Below are positions 11,641 through 21,582 of a stretch of DNA of 55,571 nt, piece by piece. Both the position numbers and the translations under genes were made by a program. The DNA lies in the NCBI GenBank assembly GCA_029762575.1, contig JARVGL010000003.1, positions 1 to 55,571 of the forward strand. The letters are read 5' to 3'. The notes beneath the pieces were generated by a model. That model searched no databases. It saw only the letters and a list, made by a program, of their open reading frames with translations, and was not told the DNA's origin. The stretch comes from Thermoplasmatota archaeon (lineage in GTDB: Archaea; Thermoplasmatota; E2; DHVEG-1). How positions within the stretch are numbered: position 1 is the first letter of the stretch; every line of letters starts with the position of its first letter.

Positions 11641-13470
11641 TTATGGATACCCGCCAAGCCGTAGACTTGGGTCTCCAACAAGGATGAACTCTTCCAAGGT
11701 GATACATTCCTTGCCAACAGTATGTATGTATTCAGTTTGGGTCTGGGTCATGAGCTCACCTAAATATTTTCCCGGTGTATACGCCTTGTAGAAATTTGTG
11801 TTCAAGAGCCCTGCACCCCAATGAGCCCCATTTGCATCAACACCAGTGAAAGCGACCCGGGTTGATCCAACTGCTGCGATGCCCCCTCCTACTCTTTTAT
11901 TGAGTATCTCCCAGGTGAAGGTAGGATATAATGAATCCATCTTATATGAGACGCCAGAAGCAAACGAGAACAATTTGACAAGCGGCGTTGGATACCATTC
12001 ATGAAGATCTTCAACAGTGAAATCAAGTCGAGTTGTGGAACAAGCATCAAAGAAGATGACGGGTAGTTTATCATGATTGAAAATACCATAAAGATACGGT
12101 GAGAAATATTCGATTCGTTGTTCAACATTAGGCGGAGAGGTACCAAAACCCTGTTCATATCCATGTCCTGAGTAACTAATGAACCCTGCACCTTTATTGA
12201 TCTCCTTATTGATGTTCAAAGGTCTAAATGTTCCAAGCGAGGTCCAGAGTTTAATTGGTTCAAAGCCATATTGCTGCATATGATCTGCGATAAAACCAGT
12301 GACAACCTCCCCTTCTATCACGCCATGATTCGGGAACGTATCTCCAGCAAGAAGTAGTATCCTTTTATACCAATCACTCCCATATGTTTGTGTCTCATAG
12401 GTGATGATCTTCTCAACCATGAGATCTACTTCCTTTGTCGAATTGCAAGGAAGTCGACCCACGTGAAGATCTGGGTAGAGGTCTACGATATCAATTAATC
12501 CATCCTGCCAGTTATATTCACTGAACTTGTTGTTATTATTAGAATCCCAGCTACTGAAACCTCCATATGCATCATAGATATCTGCATAATAGAGGTCTGT
12601 GAGGATGTCATCATCATGATAGACCCGTATCGCTGCACGTCTCATAGGTGTCTTATCAACGTTTCCGACGAGAAGAACAAACGTGATCTTCGAGTCTTCA
12701 GATGTATCAAAAATAAAATACTTGATCTTTTCCGGCGCATCTCTTCCGCGAGTGTGTGCAAGGATCGATTCCACACTAGCAAATACTGTTCTAACACCAT
12801 ATGACTCCTTATGGGTGATAAGTGGTTGAAGTGCTTGTTCATATTCATCTGGTGCAATGATCAAAAGATCATACGCATCATTTGTTTGAGTCGCCTCAAC
12901 AGTACTCGTATAGAAAAAACGGATGCTTGCCTTGTTTGTGTATCTCATCTTTTGCTCGCTAGGGTAATACTGAAGAGGATACCAACGAATGGTAGCATAC
13001 GTTACCTGTTGGTCATCGTTTATCCCGGTGCCAATGGAAACCTCATATTGCTTTTCAGGAAAGGGTAGCGATCGTGTATAGATTCTTTCATCCATGGTAT
13101 ACTCAAAAGCGTTGATCCCTAACGAAACAGGATTCGGATAAGGAACGGGACGAAGAGGTTTTTGGAGGAAAAGATCCATGGTCAGTATTGGATCGTATTC
13201 AACAGAAGAGATGATCGAACCAAATGGAAGGATATATGTTTGAGAGAGAACAGGTACTTGGGGATACCCTGGCTGAAGGGTCCACGATGCATGTTCACTC
13301 ATTCGTAATATAGTAAATGAGTCCTCCTCTTCAAAACATGGCTCAGAAAAACTCAAGGTTGTTTCAACAAGCAGTGTTCCCTGTTCCTCCTGTATGGAAA
13401 AAACTTGTGGTATTGTGCCGATTGGTATAATCAGTAATGCTATGCATAAGCCGATAGAGATAGATTTCAT
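11641..13470 (-). CDS. Secreted C25 family (gingipain-like) cysteine peptidase
   Basis: Signal peptide; catalytic His 'GFISYSGHGYEQ' and Cys 'PVIFFDACSTTRLDF'; C-terminal 'FILVGDPSLRLGG'. Confidence 0.92.
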   Translation of the reverse strand: MKSISIGLCIALLIIPIGTIPQVFSIQEEQGTLLVETTLSFSEPCFEEEDSFTILRMSEHASWTLQPGYPQVPVLSQTYILPFGSIISSVEYDPILTMDLFLQKPLRPVPYPNPVSLGINAFEYTMDERIYTRSLPFPEKQYEVSIGTGINDDQQVTYATIRWYPLQYYPSEQKMRYTNKASIRFFYTSTVEATQTNDAYDLLIIAPDEYEQALQPLITHKESYGVRTVFASVESILAHTRGRDAPEKIKYFIFDTSEDSKITFVLLVGNVDKTPMRRAAIRVYHDDDILTDLYYADIYDAYGGFSSWDSNNNNKFSEYNWQDGLIDIVDLYPDLHVGRLPCNSTKEVDLMVEKIITYETQTYGSDWYKRILLLAGDTFPNHGVIEGEVVTGFIADHMQQYGFEPIKLWTSLGTFRPLNINKEINKGAGFISYSGHGYEQGFGTSPPNVEQRIEYFSPYLYGIFNHDKLPVIFFDACSTTRLDFTVEDLHEWYPTPLVKLFSFASGVSYKMDSLYPTFTWEILNKRVGGGIAAVGSTRVAFTGVDANGAHWGAGLLNTNFYKAYTPGKYLGELMTQTQTEYIHTVGKECITLEEFILVGDPSLRLGGYP

Positions 13471-13663
13471 GGTTTGATCCCCTATATTAAGAAATATGAC
13501 TACTTACATATATAAATTTTGATTTACGATTCTTGTACAATCATACACATGTGAAAAATATGTTTTTGATGAATCTTGTAAGGATTTATAGCTGTTTGGG
13601 TTAGATTTATATGGTTTCTAAAGTTCACCAGTTTAGAGATACGAAAACGTAGTCACTCATCAT

Positions 13664-15556
13664 ATGGGGAGACCTTTCATGCAGATCATAGATGAAAAAT
13701 CGAATAAGACGATATTACTTTTAGGAAATGAGGCTATTACAAGGGGCGCTATTGAAGCAGGGGTCGATGTCGCAACGACCTATCCAGGGACACCCTCTTC
13801 TGAGATAGCTGACACATTCTCAGCGATCGCAAGATATCTTAAAAGTCAAAATCAAACACCATCCTTTTACTTTGAATATTCGACCAATGAAAAAGTATCG
13901 CTAGAAGTTGCAGCTGCAGCATCATTCTGTAACCTTAGAAGCCTTACCTGTATGAAACATGTCGGGCTCAATGTAGCTAGCGATGCATTCATGACCTATC
14001 TTTATGTTGGGTGTAAAGGCGGCCATATCATTGTTTCTGCTGATGACCCTGCGTGTCATTCCTCGCAGAACGAACAGGATAACAGATATTTCGCCTTATT
14101 TGGGAGCGCACCGATGCTTGAACCCACTACTCCACAGGAGGCAAAAGAGATGACCCGTCTTGGATTCGATCTCTCAGAACAGTTACGTTTACCTATACTT
14201 CTTCGCACTACAACTCGTCTTAATCATGCACGAGGCCCCGTCAAACTCCTTAAACCAAAGCAATCAAAAGGTAAAGGATTCTTTGAAAAGGACCCAGATC
14301 TAGTGACCGTTCCCTCTGTTGCACGGAAACAACACCCCATCCTTTTAGAGAAAATGGAGAAAGCAGCTGCGCTTTCTGATGTATCCCCATTTAATGAGAT
14401 CATTACTCATGGAAAGAAGAACCGTATGGGTATTGTGACCTCTGGAGTCTCTTTTAACTATGTCACAGAGGCAGTTAAGGATCTAGGTATTGAAGCTTCC
14501 ATTTTAAAATTAGGGATGACCCATCCTTTGCCACCACAGATGTGTAAACGTTTCATTGAGACCTGCGATACTCTTGTTGTAGTAGAGGAGTTGGAACCTT
14601 TCCTTGAAAACCAATTCAAAGCAATGGCCCATGATATGGGCTCATCTGTTAAGATACTAGGGAAATCAACCGGGCATTTCTCACGTTTATCTGAATATAA
14701 TCCTGATATAGTTACAGGGACTTTAGCTAAGATATTTAAAAAGAAGAACCCGTTAGTAGTGCCAGCCGCTACCACAGTAAAACTTCCTCGAAGACCTCCT
14801 GCGCTCTGTCCAGGGTGTCCCCATCGAGCAACCTATTATGCGGCAAAAAGGGTTGCTCCAGAAACAACGGTATATCCTACTGATATCGGTTGTTATACCT
14901 TAGGAAAGGAACCACCGCTTGAAATGGCCGATCTCTTATTATGTATGGGGTCAAATGCAGGGACGGCGTGTGGTCTAGCAGTAGCAACTGATCAAAAGAT
15001 CATCTCCTTTATGGGGGATTCAACCTTTTTTCACTCTGGTATCCCACCAGTAGTCAATGCTGCTCATCATAATCATGATGTCGTCATCACTGTTCTAGAC
15101 AATCGGACAACCGCGATGACGGGTCATCAACCTCATCCTGGAACGGATACAGATGGTATGGGGAACAAAGCAAAAAGGATCCTTGTGGAGGATGTCGTCA
15201 AAGGATGTGGTATTGAACATATCGAAGTGGTCAACCCAAATGTTATTCGAAAGACCTCTGAAGCATTCAAACGAGCTCTTGATTTCAAAGGTCCTTCAGT
15301 AGTTGTCAGTAAAGCACCCTGCATCCTTCTTGAAAACAGGGATAAACGACGTCAGGGAAAAAAGATACATACCTTTATGGTAGATCAAATTAAATGTGAA
15401 GGCTGTGATATCTGTATCAATGAATTTGGCTGCCCTGCGTTCTATCATGATGAGAAAGATTTGGTTCAGATAAATGAGACATTATGTAATGGATGTGGGA
15501 ACTGTGTGCAGGTCTGTCCGGCCCATGCAATCAAAGTTCGAAAGGAGGAGGAATAA
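13664..15556 (+). CDS. iorA: Indolepyruvate:ferredoxin oxidoreductase alpha subunit (start 13664 or internal ATG 13679)
   Basis: 'LLGNEAITRGAIEAGVDVATTYPGTPSSEIADTF', TPP domain 'PPALCPGCPHRATYY..DIGCYTLG', two C-terminal 4Fe-4S motifs. Confidence 0.96.
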   Translation: MGRPFMQIIDEKSNKTILLLGNEAITRGAIEAGVDVATTYPGTPSSEIADTFSAIARYLKSQNQTPSFYFEYSTNEKVSLEVAAAASFCNLRSLTCMKHVGLNVASDAFMTYLYVGCKGGHIIVSADDPACHSSQNEQDNRYFALFGSAPMLEPTTPQEAKEMTRLGFDLSEQLRLPILLRTTTRLNHARGPVKLLKPKQSKGKGFFEKDPDLVTVPSVARKQHPILLEKMEKAAALSDVSPFNEIITHGKKNRMGIVTSGVSFNYVTEAVKDLGIEASILKLGMTHPLPPQMCKRFIETCDTLVVVEELEPFLENQFKAMAHDMGSSVKILGKSTGHFSRLSEYNPDIVTGTLAKIFKKKNPLVVPAATTVKLPRRPPALCPGCPHRATYYAAKRVAPETTVYPTDIGCYTLGKEPPLEMADLLLCMGSNAGTACGLAVATDQKIISFMGDSTFFHSGIPPVVNAAHHNHDVVITVLDNRTTAMTGHQPHPGTDTDGMGNKAKRILVEDVVKGCGIEHIEVVNPNVIRKTSEAFKRALDFKGPSVVVSKAPCILLENRDKRRQGKKIHTFMVDQIKCEGCDICINEFGCPAFYHDEKDLVQINETLCNGCGNCVQVCPAHAIKVRKEEE

Positions 15557-16144
15557 ATGAAAACAAGTATTGTACTCTCAGGCGTTGGTGGACAAGGAGT
15601 TATCACTGCAGCTAACATCCTAGGTAAAGCAGCGGTGAATGGAAAGGTCAACGTACATACCTCTGAGGTCCATGGGATGGCACAACGAGGTGGTTCAGTA
15701 TATTGTACGGTGCGAATGGGTGACGTCTCCGGCCCCCTTGTTGCGAGTGGAACTGCCGATGCTCTTATCAGTACAGAGCCTGTCGAGGCACTTCGATATA
15801 TCCAGTTTGTCAATAAAAAAACAAAGGTAGTCACCGATATCAATCCCGTGGTCCCTTTCACGGTTGCAGTGGGTGGTGAGGCCTATCCATCCTTAGATGA
15901 GGTATTTAAAGAGATAGGATCACGCGCGATATTGTATACGGTCGATGCGTTAGGGATTGCAAAAAAAGCTGGCGGGTCCATTACAAGAAACATCGTCATG
16001 CTTGGTGCACTAGCTGCAACAGACGTTCTCCCTTTTGATGCTGATATCCTACTTGAGACGATACTTGAAAACGTCCCTGAGAAATTCAAGGCCGTGAACA
16101 AGAATGCATTCAATGGGGGTATGCAGGCACTTACTAGACGTTAA
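15557..16144 (+). CDS. iorB: Indolepyruvate:ferredoxin oxidoreductase beta subunit
   Basis: 'SIVLSGVGGQGVITAANILGKAAV...TSEVHGMAQRGGSVYCTVRMG'; abuts iorA. Confidence 0.96.
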   Translation: MKTSIVLSGVGGQGVITAANILGKAAVNGKVNVHTSEVHGMAQRGGSVYCTVRMGDVSGPLVASGTADALISTEPVEALRYIQFVNKKTKVVTDINPVVPFTVAVGGEAYPSLDEVFKEIGSRAILYTVDALGIAKKAGGSITRNIVMLGALAATDVLPFDADILLETILENVPEKFKAVNKNAFNGGMQALTRR

Positions 16145-16165
16145 ACGTGTCTGTTATTTTTTCAC

Positions 16166-17071
16166 ATGCGGACACAACAGATGTTCATCATCCTCCTGCT
16201 TATCTTTTCAAGTCTCACATGGGCAGGTAGTTTTGTCGCTGTGAGACTGGTTTATACTGATCTTTCACCGCTCTATCTTGGATTCCTTCGATTCGTCGTT
16301 GCAGCACCTCTTATGGTCCTTGCAACAGCCCTTCTTAAAAAACCATTATTTTTACCAAAAAAAGAGTTACCTTCTCTCTTTGTATTGTCTTTAACAGGGG
16401 TGACATTATTATATATCTTTCAATTCTTTGGAGTTGCATATACCACCGCAGCGACCGCATCTGTATTGATAAACACAAACGTCCTCTTCATCAGTTTCTT
16501 CTCCCTTTTATTCTTAAAGGAGCAGTTCACCAAGAAAAAGACTGCAGGTATCCTGTTATCCTTTGCAGGGGTCATCCTTGTTGTCTATGCACAGATGACT
16601 AATGATACTATTCTTGTGGATTCGATGTTTCTCTTTGGTTGTCTTTTGGTACTTCTTTCTGCAATATGCTGGGCCGTCTATTCGATTGTTGGGAAACGCT
16701 TACTCGCGCGTTATGACCCTTTTACAGTTACCACCAATGTCTTTATCGTAGGTGTTCTCTTGTATGTACCTCTCGTGATGCCAGGTGTTTTCTCAGCGGT
16801 TATAAGAATCACGATACCAAGTCTGATTGCAATACTCTATCTAGGGCTTTTTTGTTCTGTATTTGCCTATGCTGCATGGTATTATGCTTTGAAACACCAA
16901 CAGGCCGCGGAATCCGCGGTGTTTCTCACGTTGATCCCTCTCTTCACCATGATACTCTCTTTTTTTATCATTGGAGAACGACCTACACTTCTTTTTTTCC
17001 TAGGAGCAGCCTTTATAATGTATGGTGTATATCTCACACAGAAGAAGAACAAGTTTGTACAAAAGGTCTGA
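16166..17071 (+). CDS. EamA/DMT family transporter
   Basis: About ten hydrophobic segments; 'SLTWAGSFVAVRLVYTDLSPLYLGFLRF' and the second EamA repeat. Confidence 0.88.
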   Translation: MRTQQMFIILLLIFSSLTWAGSFVAVRLVYTDLSPLYLGFLRFVVAAPLMVLATALLKKPLFLPKKELPSLFVLSLTGVTLLYIFQFFGVAYTTAATASVLINTNVLFISFFSLLFLKEQFTKKKTAGILLSFAGVILVVYAQMTNDTILVDSMFLFGCLLVLLSAICWAVYSIVGKRLLARYDPFTVTTNVFIVGVLLYVPLVMPGVFSAVIRITIPSLIAILYLGLFCSVFAYAAWYYALKHQQAAESAVFLTLIPLFTMILSFFIIGERPTLLFFLGAAFIMYGVYLTQKKNKFVQKV

Positions 17072-17074
17072 TAT

Positions 17075-18118
17075 ATGTTCTGTGTTGACTGCGGTGAAGA
17101 GAAACCAATATTTCGTGAAGGATCCTGTGTGGAATGTTACCTTAAAAGACATCAGTTCACCACAGGTCCTCCATTCATTGATATCCCCGCATGCGCCCAT
17201 TGTGGTTCACTTAAATATAAAAGCCTTTGGACCACTGATACCTTAGAGACCATTGTTAAAAGAAATGTCAAGCAGTTGTTCTCAATAAGTAATGAACTTG
17301 AAAACATTACAATCGAAGTGGTTTGTACTGAGGAACAAGAACGTTTTTCCTGCAACATCACCATCTCTGGAAATGTTGAAGGTATCCCTATCTCTGAAAG
17401 TAATCATGTATTTGTTCGTTTGAAACCACATTCCTGTGATATGTGTTCAAAGCAGTTCGGTGGATATCATGAGGCAATCCTACAGATACGGCCACATGAA
17501 AAGAAGATTCCTAAAGATGAACTTTTTAAGATTAGACAGTTCGTTGAAGCCCTTATCGTTTCAATGAAACAGCAAGGACATCGAAACCTATTCATTGCGG
17601 ATGTGGGAGACGAACATGGAGGTATCGATTTCTATCTTAGTGACAAACAAGCAAGTGCCACCATCATACGAAAGGTCCAGGAACGCTTTGGAGGTGTACT
17701 TACCACCTCATCAAAGAACATTGGGATGAAGGATGGCATTCAGTTGTACCGGGTCACCTATCTTCTCCGTCTTTTTCCATACCGTCAGGGCGATTTACTT
17801 GAAATCAATAAACACTATTACTATATTCTCTCACTCTCACATCACTCTATTCATCTTTTCAATCTAACAACAGGGGAAAAACGAAGTATTCCTCCTAAAG
17901 AACTTGAATTGGCTAAGATAATTGAAGGTAAGGATCAGATACGAGATATGATTTTTATTAGTCAAACCGAGAAGGATATACAAGTGATGGATCCTAAGTC
18001 CTATAGGGTTTTTATGGTAAAGAAATTGTTCCCTTTCACCTATGAAACGGAGAACATACGTGTTGTATATATTGATGAAAACGCTGTATTTCTTTTTCCT
18101 TGTGAAAAACAAAAATGA
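17075..18118 (+). CDS. NMD3-family protein (60S export-like, archaeal)
   Basis: N-terminal zinc motifs 'FCVDCGEEKPIFREGSCVECYL', 'CAHCGSLKYKSLW', 'LKPHSCDMCSKQFGGYHEAILQIR'. Confidence 0.88.
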   Translation: MFCVDCGEEKPIFREGSCVECYLKRHQFTTGPPFIDIPACAHCGSLKYKSLWTTDTLETIVKRNVKQLFSISNELENITIEVVCTEEQERFSCNITISGNVEGIPISESNHVFVRLKPHSCDMCSKQFGGYHEAILQIRPHEKKIPKDELFKIRQFVEALIVSMKQQGHRNLFIADVGDEHGGIDFYLSDKQASATIIRKVQERFGGVLTTSSKNIGMKDGIQLYRVTYLLRLFPYRQGDLLEINKHYYYILSLSHHSIHLFNLTTGEKRSIPPKELELAKIIEGKDQIRDMIFISQTEKDIQVMDPKSYRVFMVKKLFPFTYETENIRVVYIDENAVFLFPCEKQK

Positions 18119-18191
18119 TAAATAGTGTTTATGGTATCTGCGAATCAAAATTACACAAAAATTCAAATGTAATGTTGAAAGGAGAATTATT

Positions 18192-18581
18192 ATGGCAGAA
18201 AAGAACACGTCTATGAATATGGAAGAAAATGTTGCAAGCGCGTTATGCTATGTGTTGGTTTGGGTGACGGGGATTATCTTCTTTTTCTTGGAAAAGAAAA
18301 GCAAAACAGTGAAATTCCATGCGATGCAATCGATATTGACCTTTTTACCACTTTCAATACTTGGTTGGCTGTTTGGTTGGCTCGGTGCACCAAGTGTTAA
18401 CTGGAGCGGTGGTTGGGCTTATTCCTATAATCCTGGGATACCAGCACTTCTTTATCTCTCATGGATCATCTGGGTTTTAACAGTTATTCTCTGGATCCTG
18501 CTGATATTCAAAGCTTATTCTGGAGAGATGTTTAAACTTCCTGTTATTGGCGACATCGCAGAGAAACAGGCAAATAAATAA
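18192..18581 (+). CDS. DUF4870-like small membrane protein
   Basis: 'NVASALCYVLVWVTGIIFFFLEKKSKTVKFHAMQSIL' followed by further TM segments. Confidence 0.85.
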   Translation: MAEKNTSMNMEENVASALCYVLVWVTGIIFFFLEKKSKTVKFHAMQSILTFLPLSILGWLFGWLGAPSVNWSGGWAYSYNPGIPALLYLSWIIWVLTVILWILLIFKAYSGEMFKLPVIGDIAEKQANK

Positions 18582-18599
18582 TCTCTTTTTCCTTTTTTT

Positions 18600-19892
18600 T
18601 TATCTTTTTTTCTCGTTAAAATAAGTTTTTTCTGGTGTTTCAAAAGAGATATCTGTCTTCATCAATATTTTGATCTGTTCTTTAGTATCTCCATGTGTAA
18701 GAGCCCACATAAGCTTCACATATGCAGTCTCTGCAAGCATCGTCTCAAGAGGGATCACTCCTGCTTTAATAAGATCTCTACCTGTTGAATACACATTCAT
18801 GTTGACCCGTCCATGGATACATTGTGAGGCCATGATGATTGTGGCTCCCTTTTCGATGAGTTCCTTTATCCTTGGAACAAGACTTGTTGAAATATGGCCT
18901 AGGCCGGTTCCCATGATAACAAGACCCTTTTTTTCCGGGATATCTTCTGGTTTCATCCCGGGATATGCATAGATGATAGCGACATCTTTTTCAAGAGCGG
19001 TGTCGGTCGTTACTGGTCCATTTCCTGGTTTCCTATATGCTTGTTTAAGTGTTATTTCCCCATTGTCAACATATCCAAGGATCGGAGTATTAACCGAAAC
19101 AAACGCATCTCTTCGAGAGGTATGGCATTTCCGTACGCATGTTCCACGATGTATCGCGGTCTTTGCATCAGAACTATCTAAATGCATCATAACAACTACC
19201 TCTCCAATTGATCCAGCTGCAGCTACACGTACTGCATCTAGGAGGTTTTGCGCTGCATCTGATGATGGCCGATCACTAGATCGTTGCGCTCCTACAAGGA
19301 CCACTGGACCTGTTAGATCTTGGAGCATGAATGAAAGCGCTGCAGCAGTATACCCCATGGTATCGGTCCCATGTGGTATAACGACCCCTGTTGCTCCATT
19401 GTTTAATGCACTAGCTATCTTTTCTGCAAGGATCTGCCAATGGTCTGGTTCAATATTCTCACTGAGAAGTTGATAGGCTACCTCTGTTTTCACATTGCAG
19501 ATATCAAATATCTCAGGAACAGAGAATGCAAGATCCTCTGAAGATGTCGCAGGATGCACCGCGCCTGTCCTATAATCAACATAACAGGCAATGGTTCCAC
19601 CTGTACCAATGATATGTATCGTTGGTTTTGTCTTGTCAACTGGTATCGCTCTCTGTTTTTTCTCTTGTGCTACCAGTTTCTTAACAAGATTTATCTCTGT
19701 CTCCTTGTTGATATGAAGACCAATGTTGTATCCATTGTCAAGTTTGATGATGAGGATGTCAGGGTCACTAAATTGATGATGCGGCATCAGCACACCAATA
19801 AAATTATCCTCTGGAAGATTAACCGCGATAATGTCACCGGGTTTAGCATTGAGTGCTGAGAGCTTTTCCATTATAAATCCTGCATGTGTCAT
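18600..19892 (-). CDS. gatD: Glu-tRNA(Gln) amidotransferase subunit D
   Basis: N-terminal GatD domain plus asparaginase domain 'IHIIGTGGTIACYVDYRTGAVHPA', 'VVIPHGTDTMGYTAAALSFML'. gatE is not in the window. Confidence 0.94.
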   Translation of the reverse strand: MTHAGFIMEKLSALNAKPGDIIAVNLPEDNFIGVLMPHHQFSDPDILIIKLDNGYNIGLHINKETEINLVKKLVAQEKKQRAIPVDKTKPTIHIIGTGGTIACYVDYRTGAVHPATSSEDLAFSVPEIFDICNVKTEVAYQLLSENIEPDHWQILAEKIASALNNGATGVVIPHGTDTMGYTAAALSFMLQDLTGPVVLVGAQRSSDRPSSDAAQNLLDAVRVAAAGSIGEVVVMMHLDSSDAKTAIHRGTCVRKCHTSRRDAFVSVNTPILGYVDNGEITLKQAYRKPGNGPVTTDTALEKDVAIIYAYPGMKPEDIPEKKGLVIMGTGLGHISTSLVPRIKELIEKGATIIMASQCIHGRVNMNVYSTGRDLIKAGVIPLETMLAETAYVKLMWALTHGDTKEQIKILMKTDISFETPEKTYFNEKKR

Positions 19893-19977
19893 GAGGCTTC
19901 AACAGTTGAATAGATAAGGATTTATAAATCATTACCTAGAATTTATAATGATACATTTGTTTCTTCTTTCTTGATTC

Positions 19978-20754
19978 TTGATGAGAGTTGCAATACAATT
20001 CGCTTATAATGGAGATGGTTTTCACGGCTATGCTAGACAACCTGGTTTAAAGACCGTTGAAGGAACCCTTCTTTCCTCTCTCATCTCTGAAGGATTCATT
20101 GAGGATGTCTCCATTGCACGGTTTCGCTCCTCTAGTAGAACGGATAAAGGGGTATCTGCTCTTTGTAACGTAGTTGCTTTTGATACCAACATCAAAAAGG
20201 AAGACCTTACTTCAATATATCACTGTTCAACAGATGAAATCATCATCTATGGCGTTGGATTAGTAAAAGACTCATTCTATCCTCGATATGCATCTCTGCG
20301 AATCTATCGATATTATCTTCCAAAGTACGTCATCGGTCTTGAGGCATTGCTTTCAATGCTTTCTCTTTTCACTGGAGAACATGATTTCTCTAATTTCGCT
20401 CGAGTTGAACAAGGGAAAAACCCTGTCCGTATCATTGAAAACATCATTGTGGGATATGATGATGAATTTCTTTGGGTTGATTTTTATGCACAAACATTTC
20501 TCTGGCATCAGATACGACGTATCATTTCATCAATACTACACCATGGACGAGGTAAGATAACAAAGAACGATATCATACAAGCGTTGGAACAACCTACTGT
20601 TCAGGTAGATTTCGGGTTGGCACCCTCAGAACCACTTATCCTTAAAGATATCAGGTTCAAGGATATCATCTTTTTTTTTCTCCCAGACCAAAAAAGAAAG
20701 ATCTCTTGTATAGAGACCACAGTAAAAGACCGATCTAAATATCTCTTTTCTTAA
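19978..20754 (+). CDS. truA: tRNA pseudouridine synthase A
   Basis: 'QFAYNGDGFHGYARQPGLKTVEG', catalytic 'SSRTDKGVSAL', 'FLWHQIRRI'. Confidence 0.92.
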   Translation: MMRVAIQFAYNGDGFHGYARQPGLKTVEGTLLSSLISEGFIEDVSIARFRSSSRTDKGVSALCNVVAFDTNIKKEDLTSIYHCSTDEIIIYGVGLVKDSFYPRYASLRIYRYYLPKYVIGLEALLSMLSLFTGEHDFSNFARVEQGKNPVRIIENIIVGYDDEFLWVDFYAQTFLWHQIRRIISSILHHGRGKITKNDIIQALEQPTVQVDFGLAPSEPLILKDIRFKDIIFFFLPDQKRKISCIETTVKDRSKYLFS

Positions 20755-21580
20755 AGAATATATAAGCGATGATGAGGGAGATAGCTATCCAAAGGAAAAG
20801 GATTGTTGCCATAAGCTCTGATGAATAAAATGCTGGGTTAGAAAATGCCTGTTCGGTAAACGATGAAGATACAGGGCCAACGTTCAATGAAACAAGTGTA
20901 CCATATGCTGAGATTGGATTGATGATGTTTATTGCGTAATACCAATCAGGGAAACCCGAGGTAAATGCGGTTTCAACGTCCATAGAGAGCATCGCGACCC
21001 CTAGCATAATGATGCCCCATATCATGGTGAAGAAGAACCAGAGGAAGATGGCTAGTCCCATTGCTGTAGAGCGGTTATGAAAGAACGATGATGCTAAAAG
21101 GGAAAGAGCCACAAATACAAGTCCAAGAAGCACTGACGCTAGCAAGAATATGAGATATTGACCGATATCGACCTCAGAGACATTAGCGCTAATGACGATT
21201 CCCGCGATACCGAAACCAACAAGAAGTGAGAAAGAGAGGACGCCACCAAGACCAAGGAATTTACCGATCAGAACCTCTATTCTCTTCAATGGAAATGAGA
21301 GAAGTGCGCTCATCGACCCTCGTTCTATCTCTCCAACAATAGCAGCATATCCAAGCATCAAACCAATAATTGGTATGAGATATTGTACTAGGGCCATCAT
21401 ACCAGCAATGGTCAATCCAAGATCCTGCCACCCTTGACCTAACGATCCAAAGTAGGATATAAGTAACGTAAGAGCTGCAAAAATACCCGTCATAAGAAGG
21501 ATCCATTTGTTTCGAATATTATCCATTATCTCTTTTTTTGCGATGAGAACGATTGGATGATGTAAGAAGGATATATTCAT
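20735..21580 (-). CDS. ABC-2 type transporter permease
   Basis: Six hydrophobic segments; 'AKKEIMDNIRNKWIL...GEIERGSMSALLSFPLKRIEVLIGKFLG'. Confidence 0.88.
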   Translation of the reverse strand: MNISFLHHPIVLIAKKEIMDNIRNKWILLMTGIFAALTLLISYFGSLGQGWQDLGLTIAGMMALVQYLIPIIGLMLGYAAIVGEIERGSMSALLSFPLKRIEVLIGKFLGLGGVLSFSLLVGFGIAGIVISANVSEVDIGQYLIFLLASVLLGLVFVALSLLASSFFHNRSTAMGLAIFLWFFFTMIWGIIMLGVAMLSMDVETAFTSGFPDWYYAINIINPISAYGTLVSLNVGPVSSSFTEQAFSNPAFYSSELMATILFLWIAISLIIAYIFFKKRDI

Positions 21581-21582
21581 GT

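Noticed and set aside
13570-13600. C/D-box sRNA (TTGATGA)
   Set aside because: C box is imperfect and no D box (CTGA) is found at suitable distance.
18973-19473. 166-aa plus-strand ORF opposite gatD
   Set aside because: Antisense shadow of a strongly conserved GatD gene.
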